Source of the DNA: an uncultured Porphyromonas sp.
Lineage (GTDB): Bacteria > Bacteroidota > Bacteroidia > Bacteroidales > Porphyromonadaceae
Direction: 5' to 3'
Assembly: GCF_947254915.1 (NCBI RefSeq)
Contig: NZ_CAMYEZ010000044.1
Span: 1-14,841, forward strand
Length of the DNA stretch: 14,841 bases
A program made the position numbers and the translations under genes. The notes under the pieces were generated by a model that ran no database searches, was not told the origin of the DNA, and was given only the letters and a program-made list of their open reading frames with translations. Shown one piece after another: positions 5,920 to 12,165 of the stretch; position 1 is the stretch's first letter; each line of letters starts with the position of its first letter.

Positions 5920-7290
5920 ATGCGACAATCAGCTGACATCAATCATATCTACGACCTACTCCTCCAGAGCGATGGTATCTGCACCGACACGAGACATCTG
6001 CGTCCCGACTCGCTCTTCGTATCGCTACGAGGAGCCCACTTCGATGGCAATCGCTTCGCTGCGGATGCGCTCAAGCAGGGCTGCAAGTACGCTCTCGTTG
6101 ACGACCTTAGCTATATAGATGCGGTCGAGGAAGCCGACCTTCGGGAGAGGCTCATCTACTACAAGGACGGAGGCTTTGAGGCGCTCCACGAACTGGCGCT
6201 CCTACATAGGGCGAAGTCCGAGGCGACCTTCATAGCGATCACGGGGACCAATGGCAAGACGACCACCAAGGAGCTGGTCGCTGCGGTCTTGTCCGCCAAG
6301 TATCGGGTGCATGCTACGCAGGGGAACTACAACAACGAGATAGGCGTCCCGCTTACCCTGCTACAAGTTCGCCCCGAGCATCAGTTTGTCATCGTTGAGC
6401 TCGGCGCTTCGCACATCGGAGACATTGCTTCGCTCTGCAAGCTGGCTCAGCCGCAGTACGGCATCATCACGAATGTAGGGCGGGCTCACCTATCAGGCTT
6501 TGGCACGCCCGAGGGAGTGGTCAAGGCTAAGAGCGAGCTGTACGCTTATCTGCGAGAGCACGGCGGACAAGCCTTCTGCAATGGCGAGGACAAGACGCTC
6601 ATCAGCAACCTCAATGGACTGCCCACGGTCTACTACAACGGCACCTCTTCGCCACGCATCACAGGCTCCGTGCTCCCCACCGATGAGACTGGTCTGCTCA
6701 GGATAGAGTGGCGTGACCAGGAGACTGGCGAAAGCTACCAGCTAGCGACACAGCTAGTCGGCGACTACAACCTCAACAACATACTCGCAGCCATCACCGT
6801 GGGGCTGCACTTCGGCTTAGATCCGAAGACGATCAATGAGGCCGTGACCAATTACCAGCCACACAATGAGCGGTCGCAAGTACTTCCCCCGACAGCGCAG
6901 GGCAACCGCGTCATCCTCGACTGCTACAACGCCAACCCCTCTAGCATGGAGGTGGCGCTCAATAGCTACTTCACGATGGACTCGCAGGGACTCAACCGCA
7001 TGCTCATCCTCGGAGATATGAACGAGCTAGGCGATGCAGCCGAGAGCGAGCATATCACTGTCATCAGACAGATACGGAGCTACCTCCTGCGCTACCCTAA
7101 GATGGTCACTTACTTCTGCGGGCCCAACTTCTTTGCTCTACAGGCTAGCTACGGGAACGAGCACTTCATCTTCTTCCCCTCGGCGACCGCTCTCAAGCAA
7201 TACTTCACCAGACACCAACCGCAGCACAGCTTTATCCTGATCAAAGGCTCTAACTCGCACCATCTCTCGTCCATTGCGGAGTTATGCTAA
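5920..7290 (+). CDS. murF: UDP-MurNAc-tripeptide--D-Ala-D-Ala ligase (MurF)
   Basis: MurF adds D-alanyl-D-alanine to UDP-MurNAc-tripeptide with ATP, the last cytoplasmic step of peptidoglycan precursor synthesis. The 456 residues show the three Mur-ligase domains. The N-terminal substrate domain has TDTRHLRPDSLFVSLRG (22-38). The central ATPase has P-loop GTNGKTTT (109-116), GNYNNEIGVPLTLL (135-148), ELGASHIGDI (160-169) and NVGRAHLSGFG (185-195), followed by VKAKSEL, whose lysine is a candidate for the carbamylated residue of the family. The C-terminal domain has DCYNANPSSM (334-343) and LGDMNELG (364-371). The usual EMGA is ELGA here, a mild substitution. Its TGC-TAA end overlaps the rpoN start codon by 7 nt, suggesting translational coupling. 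Confidence 0.5.
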   Translation: MRQSADINHIYDLLLQSDGICTDTRHLRPDSLFVSLRGAHFDGNRFAADALKQGCKYALVDDLSYIDAVEEADLRERLIYYKDGGFEALHELALLHRAKSEATFIAITGTNGKTTTKELVAAVLSAKYRVHATQGNYNNEIGVPLTLLQVRPEHQFVIVELGASHIGDIASLCKLAQPQYGIITNVGRAHLSGFGTPEGVVKAKSELYAYLREHGGQAFCNGEDKTLISNLNGLPTVYYNGTSSPRITGSVLPTDETGLLRIEWRDQETGESYQLATQLVGDYNLNNILAAITVGLHFGLDPKTINEAVTNYQPHNERSQVLPPTAQGNRVILDCYNANPSSMEVALNSYFTMDSQGLNRMLILGDMNELGDAAESEHITVIRQIRSYLLRYPKMVTYFCGPNFFALQASYGNEHFIFFPSATALKQYFTRHQPQHSFILIKGSNSHHLSSIAELC

Positions 7291-8762
7291 AGAATCGCCA
7301 GCAACAGCAGCTAGAGCAGCGCCAGACCCTCACCGCCCGGCAGATACAGCAGATACAACTGCTGGAGCTACCTGTCACCGAGCTGGAGCAGCGCATCAGT
7401 GCTGAGATTGAGCGCAACCCCGCCCTCGAAGAGGCTTACTCCGCCCGTGACGATTCCAATGAAAGCAACGCAACCAACGAGCAAGTCGACTCTTCCCTAA
7501 GCCAGTCCGACCAAGATCGGCTCGAAGCGCGCAACGAGTTCGGCAATGACGACGAGATACCAGCTTATCGGCTGAGGATGATCGCCGAAAGAGAGCAGCA
7601 ACGCGAGGAGATACCCTTTGCCGCTCACGGACTCTCCCTCACGGACTACCTCGACAACCAGCTCTCCACCCTAGAGCTCACCGAGCGGCAACAATTGCTC
7701 GTACCTTATATAGTAGGTAACCTCCGTGAGGACGGTTACCTAGACCGCTCGCTCCCGCTCATCGCTCAGGATCTGCTCCTCAAAGAGGGCATTGACGCCT
7801 CCGAGCAGGAGCTCGCCGAGCTACTCCAGATCATTCAGAGCTTAGATCCTCCAGGCGTAGGAGCTAGGACGCTACAAGAGTGCTTACTACTGCAGCTGCA
7901 CCGCATGGAGCAGAGCGAGACTGTCGTCAATGCGGAGAAGATCGTCTCTAGCTACTTCGATGACTTTGCTTACAAACGGTTCGAGCGACTCACCAAGCGA
8001 GGCTTTGATCAAAAGCAACTTGAGGCGGTCTCGTCGCTTATTCACCAGCTCTCCCCCAAGCCAGGCAACGGCTTTGACTCCTCTGCAGAGACCCTTCTCT
8101 CGAAAGTCACGCCCGACTTCATCATCACCGAGCATGAAGGCGAGCTCACCCTGACTCTCACCGACCAGCGCGAGATACCCGCCCTCACCGTGTCGCCAAG
8201 CTACCAGCAGATGATCGCTGACTACCGTGACGCCTCAACTAGCGAGCGAGCCAAGCTCAAGGAGACGATTCAGTACACCCGCGACCGAGTCAAGGACGCC
8301 GAGTGGTTCATCTCCGCTCTGCAGCAGCGTTACGACACCCTCCGCACGACCATGACCATCATCATGACGCTGCAACGAGACTTCTTCCTCTCGGGCGACA
8401 TCATAGACCTGCGCCCTATGATCCTCAAGGACGTTGCCGAGCTAGCCCGACTAGACATCAGCACCATCTCACGCGTCAGCAATAGCAAGTACGTGCAGTG
8501 CCAGTGGGGCATCTACCCCGTCAAGTTCTTCTTTAGCGAAAGCATGCAGGCAAAGGACGGTAGCGATGTCTCCACCAAAGTGATCAAAGATTGCCTCAAG
8601 CAAATCATTGATGGGGAAGATCCACGCCAGCCGCTCACAGACGACCAACTCACGGAGGAACTCTCACGCCAAGGCTACGACATAGCGCGCCGCACCACCG
8701 CCAAGTATCGACAGCAGCTCGGGATCCCCACAGCTCGCCTGCGTCGCAAGCTGACTAAGTAA
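7284..8762 (+). CDS. rpoN: RNA polymerase sigma-54 factor (RpoN)
   Basis: Sigma-54 directs RNA polymerase to -24/-12 promoters and needs an AAA+ enhancer-binding protein to open them. All regions are present in 492 residues: the Gln/Leu-rich activator-interacting region I (about 1-50, with LTARQIQQIQLLELPVTELE), an acidic variable region II (about 51-110), the core-binding domain with SLDPPGVGARTLQECLLLQL (186-205), a helix-turn-helix around LKDVAELARLDISTISRVSN (381-400), and the C-terminal RpoN box ARRTTAKYR (468-476). The usual box is ARRTVAKYR, so Val to Thr is the only change seen. The ATG at 7284 lies inside the last codons of murF and fits the family N-terminus. No enhancer-binding protein gene is in the window, so its regulon cannot be read from context. 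The DUF5686 gene begins 7 nt after the stop. Confidence 0.5.
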   Translation: MLKNRQQQQLEQRQTLTARQIQQIQLLELPVTELEQRISAEIERNPALEEAYSARDDSNESNATNEQVDSSLSQSDQDRLEARNEFGNDDEIPAYRLRMIAEREQQREEIPFAAHGLSLTDYLDNQLSTLELTERQQLLVPYIVGNLREDGYLDRSLPLIAQDLLLKEGIDASEQELAELLQIIQSLDPPGVGARTLQECLLLQLHRMEQSETVVNAEKIVSSYFDDFAYKRFERLTKRGFDQKQLEAVSSLIHQLSPKPGNGFDSSAETLLSKVTPDFIITEHEGELTLTLTDQREIPALTVSPSYQQMIADYRDASTSERAKLKETIQYTRDRVKDAEWFISALQQRYDTLRTTMTIIMTLQRDFFLSGDIIDLRPMILKDVAELARLDISTISRVSNSKYVQCQWGIYPVKFFFSESMQAKDGSDVSTKVIKDCLKQIIDGEDPRQPLTDDQLTEELSRQGYDIARRTTAKYRQQLGIPTARLRRKLTK

Positions 8763-8769
8763 CCCACTC

Positions 8770-11406
8770 ATGCCAGTCAAGCGTAGCTACAGTCTTCTGC
8801 TCTGGAGCTTCCTGTGCCTCCTCCCCACCCTGCTCCCCGCACAGATCATCAGCTCCACCACCATCTCGGGCATTCTGTACGACCGAGAGACCGGAGAGCC
8901 GATCCCCTACGCCACCATCTCCACCGAAACCATCCAAAGCGTCACTGGCACCACCAGTAATGACAAAGGAGCCTTCACCATCAAGCTACAGCAAGAGCTC
9001 ATCGCCACAGACTCCATCGCACTACAGATCAATTGTCTGGGCTACGAAGGTCGCACACTGCTCCTGGACAAATACCAAAACCACAGTCTAGGTCGCATCC
9101 CCCTCTCCCGAAAAGAAACAGTCATGGAGACGGTCGTCGTCAAGCCCAAAAAAGAGCGCTACCGACGCAAGGGCAATCCCGCCGTAACCATCATGCGACA
9201 GGTGATGCAACACAAAGAGCGCAACCATCTATCCGCCCTGCCCGACTACTCCTACCAGCTTTACCAAAAGACCCTCCTCGCTCAGGGCGACATCACACGA
9301 GGCAAAGGCTACTGGGGCATCCCCAAGTGGCGTATGAAGAGCTTCGTCGACAGCTCTGCACTCGCTAGGACACCCATCCTCCCCTTCTCCCTACGTGAGC
9401 GACATCTCGTCTACGCACAGCAAGGCGGACACCCGGAGAACCCGCTACTCATCGGCACTCGACACAGTGGGGTCGAGCAAGTCATCGACGAGGGACTGCT
9501 ATCAAGCAATATAGATGCCCTCCTGGCTCCCGTAGACATCTACGACAACGATCTGCCACTCCTTTCCAAAGAGATCATCGGTCCCCTGCACTCCCAGCTC
9601 GGCATCACCTTCTACAAATACTACCTACGAGACACCATCCCAGACGCTTCGGGCAATCCCTGCTATCAGATACAGTTCGTACCGATCGAGATGCGTGACG
9701 CAGGCTTTTCGGGGACACTACTGGTAGACACCGTAGACTACAGCATCCACCGAGTAGAGATGCGCCTCCCCACCACCGCCAATGTCAACTGGGTAGACCG
9801 CCTAGAGATTACCATCGACTACGCCCCGCAGAGCATCACACGACCAGACGGACGACCCGACACCCTATGGCTCCCCAAGCGACAGCGCCTCAATGCACTC
9901 TTCCGCATATCCAAGCGACTAAACATCTCCGCCTTAGCTCGCATCACCTCCATCTACAACCACTACAATACAGGCCCCACAGCGCTACGACCAGAGGTAC
10001 TCGACCCTCGTCTCCTCCTCCCCGCCGACACGCTCCAGCAACTCATGACACGCGTCATCGACGACTACGGTCTGGTCGTTCGCCCCGAGCCGATCGACTC
10101 CACCGAGCAGCGCGCCACACAGCTCGTCGACTATATCCTCCACGACCCTGGGTACAAGTTCTTTTCGCTATGCGCCAGGATGGCTTCTGTAGGCTTTATC
10201 CCGATACCTGCCGAGCCACTACACCGTGAGCGTGTCTATGTAGATCTCGGTCCCCTAGAGACCCTCATCAGTGCCAACCTGATTGAGGGCGTACGGCTAC
10301 GACTCGGGGGTATGACCACGGCTAGACTGCACAACCAGCTCTTTGCCGAGGGATATGTCACCTACGGCTTTAAGGACAAAAAGTGGAAGTACTACGCTCG
10401 TCTCACCTATGCCACTAAACCCAAAGAGCTACACCCCCATACCTACCCTCGAAACAACTTTGCGCTCTCCATACGCAACGACCTCTTCTTCCCAGGAGAA
10501 GAGAGTTACGGACTTTACAAAGATGGCATCGCCTCCATCTTTGGCACCTACACCATCACACGGCGTTACTACGGACTAGACATAGAGGCCTCGCACGAGA
10601 TAGACTGGTCGCCCAGCCTCTACTCCCATGTATGGGTCGACTACCAGCGCCAGCGACCCACAGGCACGCTCCACTATTACACGCTCGATGACGAGGGCAA
10701 GCAATACGAAGTTCACGAACTACGACAGACCGAAATCGGAGCCTCGCTCAGTTGGACGCCTGGACGCACTCCCTACTCAGGACGCAAGCCTGGTAGCATC
10801 GTCTCGGCAGACATCTACAAGCCCACCTTTACACTCTCGGGATCAGTTTACCCACGAGGTCTATGGGGCAACGATCAGACTCACGGTGCGCTCCACCTCG
10901 CCTACAGCCAGAGACTGTATCTCAGCATATTTGGCGCACTCGACATAACCCTCCAGAGTGGCATCGCTCTAGGCAAGACCCCACAGTCACAGCTCTTCAC
11001 GCCCTATGGCAATCGCGCTTGGCTACTCGTCCCCGATGCCTTCCAGACCATACAGCCACTAGAGTTCATCGCCGACAAATACCTCGACTTCAAGCTCCTC
11101 TATCGTATGGAGGGTCTGCTCTTCAACCGCATCCCGCTCATCAAGCGACTAGGACTGCGAGAGCTCGTCGGCATCCACGGCTACTGGGGCGACACATCGC
11201 CAGGACACATCACCCCGCGACCTGGGCAAATCCTCCTCCCCACCTACGCCGAGCCAATGCGCAATGACCTACACCTTGAGTGCTCGGCAGGACTGAGCAA
11301 CATCTTCAAGGTGCTCTCCGTCCAATACTTCTACCGCATCACTGGCCAAGGCATCCCTCCGCTCCAGCGCCACTCCGTGCGCCTAGGCATCTCCGTCTCC
11401 TTCTGA
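8770..11406 (+). CDS. DUF5686 / carboxypeptidase-like regulatory domain outer-membrane protein
   Basis: This 878-residue envelope protein has a signal peptide (MPVKRSYS, a hydrophobic core at about 9-22, and a likely signal peptidase I site after LPA, residues 22-24). Next comes a carboxypeptidase-regulatory-like beta-sandwich domain (about 31-115, with ISGILYDRETGEPIPYATI and SNDKGAFTIKL), of the kind that also precedes SusC/TonB-dependent receptors. The rest matches DUF5686. It includes the GVRLRLGGMTTARLHNQLFAEGY stretch followed by GFKDKKWKY near residues 507-540, many alternating hydrophobic and aromatic strands, and a C-terminal RLGISVSF ending in Phe, as expected for a beta-barrel outer-membrane protein. 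No TonB box or plug domain was recognised, so it is not an ordinary TonB-dependent transporter. The substrate and role are unknown. It is probably the last gene of the operon, only 7 nt after rpoN. Confidence 0.5.
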   Translation: MPVKRSYSLLLWSFLCLLPTLLPAQIISSTTISGILYDRETGEPIPYATISTETIQSVTGTTSNDKGAFTIKLQQELIATDSIALQINCLGYEGRTLLLDKYQNHSLGRIPLSRKETVMETVVVKPKKERYRRKGNPAVTIMRQVMQHKERNHLSALPDYSYQLYQKTLLAQGDITRGKGYWGIPKWRMKSFVDSSALARTPILPFSLRERHLVYAQQGGHPENPLLIGTRHSGVEQVIDEGLLSSNIDALLAPVDIYDNDLPLLSKEIIGPLHSQLGITFYKYYLRDTIPDASGNPCYQIQFVPIEMRDAGFSGTLLVDTVDYSIHRVEMRLPTTANVNWVDRLEITIDYAPQSITRPDGRPDTLWLPKRQRLNALFRISKRLNISALARITSIYNHYNTGPTALRPEVLDPRLLLPADTLQQLMTRVIDDYGLVVRPEPIDSTEQRATQLVDYILHDPGYKFFSLCARMASVGFIPIPAEPLHRERVYVDLGPLETLISANLIEGVRLRLGGMTTARLHNQLFAEGYVTYGFKDKKWKYYARLTYATKPKELHPHTYPRNNFALSIRNDLFFPGEESYGLYKDGIASIFGTYTITRRYYGLDIEASHEIDWSPSLYSHVWVDYQRQRPTGTLHYYTLDDEGKQYEVHELRQTEIGASLSWTPGRTPYSGRKPGSIVSADIYKPTFTLSGSVYPRGLWGNDQTHGALHLAYSQRLYLSIFGALDITLQSGIALGKTPQSQLFTPYGNRAWLLVPDAFQTIQPLEFIADKYLDFKLLYRMEGLLFNRIPLIKRLGLRELVGIHGYWGDTSPGHITPRPGQILLPTYAEPMRNDLHLECSAGLSNIFKVLSVQYFYRITGQGIPPLQRHSVRLGISVSF

Positions 11407-11610
11407 CCCTCGGCTAAGCCCTGCTCAAGTCCTCTTAAACGACCGCTAAATCGTCTTTAAACGACTGCTCAATGGTTGTTGAATAGCTCAGCAGTCCCCC
11501 CTCCCTCTCACTCGTATCACTTTCCCTTGGGTTGCTCCATTTTCATACGAGAGAAAAAGGTTCCACCCGCAAGGCAATGCAATGATATAAACGAGTTCGT
11601 CGGAGCACGT
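11407..11610. repeat. Degenerate 21-22 bp tandem repeats after the DUF5686 gene
   Basis: Starting nine bases after the stop codon there are at least three related units: taagccctgctcaa (11415-11428), taaacgaccgctaaa (11436-11450) and taaacgactgctcaa (11458-11472), spaced 21 and 22 bp. A fourth, weaker one may begin at 11480 (tgaatagctcagcag). The consensus is roughly TAAACGACYGCTCAA. No intrinsic terminator is evident, although one would be expected at the end of an operon. From about 11500 to 11610 nothing further was recognised. Confidence 0.5.
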
Positions 11611-11774
11611 TGAAGGAAATCGGACAATTCCTCGGTGGAGCTTTTTGATTCTCCAGCGAGGAAGGGAAAAATTCTTCGGAACTTTGAAATCTTTCTTCCG
11701 AAGTTTCATTTCATTCTTCCGAAGTTTTATATCCCGCCTCCGTGGAAAATATTCGTTTTCCACAGAGCTATTGA
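11611..11774 (-). repeat. Dispersed intergenic repeat, copy B, inverted relative to copy A
   Basis: The reverse complement of this stretch aligns with 1751-1912, with a 27-bp exact match at 11704-11730 and diverging flanks that keep the atagctc, ccacggagg and gaggaattgt blocks. It also has three near-palindromes, cttcggaac (11674), cttccgaag (11695) and cttccgaag (11716), again exactly 21 bp apart. The spacer between the first two has diverged (actttgaaatcttt against the consensus), while the palindromes and their spacing are kept. Short ORFs on both strands here encode unrelated Lys/Arg-rich peptides, which argues against a protein-coding role. Confidence 0.5.
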
Positions 11775-11938
11775 GAATTTCTTAGGGAGAAAACGTTTTT
11801 ATGTCCGAATCGGAGCGAGGGAGATCTAGAAGAGGAGCTTGACAAAATCGCAACGAATAGGAGCTTTCCGCTTATCTAGTCCACCAAATAGACAAGCATC
11901 GGACTGTCTGACACTAGACATAGTTTTCAAAACGGTAA

Positions 11939-12130
11939 ACTTTCAACCATGTCACCAAAACCGACGATACTATCTATCAGCGAGTTGCGATTTTTCTTCA
12001 GACAACTTATCAACAATTAAATGTTTCCCAGTTGATTTATTTGCCCACGTCAATTATTGGTTGTAATATTGCAAACGAATTACGAGAAACTCTGGGTTAT
12101 GACAACATTATAACAGAGCATCTCAACTAG
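11939..12130 (+). pseudogene. Possible remnant of an AT-rich gene, no start codon
   Basis: A stop-free frame of 63 codons ends at TAG 12128-12130 with protein-like composition: ...DDTIYQRVAIFLQTTYQQ (from about 11963) and later LIYLPTSIIGCNIANELRE, with a mix of hydrophobic and polar residues and A/T-ending codons unlike the neighbouring genes. No ATG or GTG is in frame after the TAA at 11936, and the only in-frame TTG codons lie well inside. The family was not recognised. An open frame of this length in AT-rich DNA can arise by chance, so this is a weak call for a decayed gene fragment, possibly acquired. Confidence 0.5.
12061..12074. promoter_or_regulatory. Candidate operator dyad upstream of nrdJ
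   Basis: TTGtAATATTgCAA is a 14-bp inverted repeat in which only one symmetric pair breaks perfect symmetry (TTG-AATATT-CAA), about 90 bp before the nrdJ start. It resembles a site for a dimeric regulator. It does not match the NrdR box as I know it, so the regulator is unknown, and an AT-rich dyad of this length may occur by chance. Confidence 0.5.
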
Positions 12131-12165
12131 AACTTAATCTTGTAACCCTTCATATATCTACTCAA

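Larger units (their letters stand above)
11775..12165. other. AT-rich intergenic region upstream of nrdJ
   Basis: This stretch is clearly richer in A+T than the flanking genes and should contain the nrdJ promoter. No perfect TAnnTTTG was found; taatcttg at 12135-12142 is one mismatch away. An 11-bp exact inverted repeat, aaaatcgcaac (11844-11854) and gttgcgatttt (11984-11994), encloses 129 bp. No cobalamin riboswitch was recognised. A possible gene remnant and a dyad symmetry are listed separately. Confidence 0.5.

Noticed and set aside
11488..11829. Overlapping Lys/Arg-rich ORFs on both strands (minus 11488-11763, plus 11635-11829)
   Set aside because: Both run through copy B of the dispersed repeat, have no recognisable domain and do not match the peptide from copy A.
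11839..12066. A 75-codon plus-strand frame with a TTG start
   Set aside because: It has an unusual start, no family resemblance and overlaps another open frame. The composition (many Ser, Cys, Asn) looks like random AT-rich translation.
12135..12142. taatcttg as an nrdJ -7 promoter element
   Set aside because: It has one mismatch to TAnnTTTG, no TTTG at the -33 distance and would leave a very short leader, so it is not listed as a promoter.
11855..12165. A cobalamin riboswitch was looked for upstream of the B12-dependent reductase
   Set aside because: No B12-box or conserved core was recognised by eye. Only a covariance-model search could exclude it.
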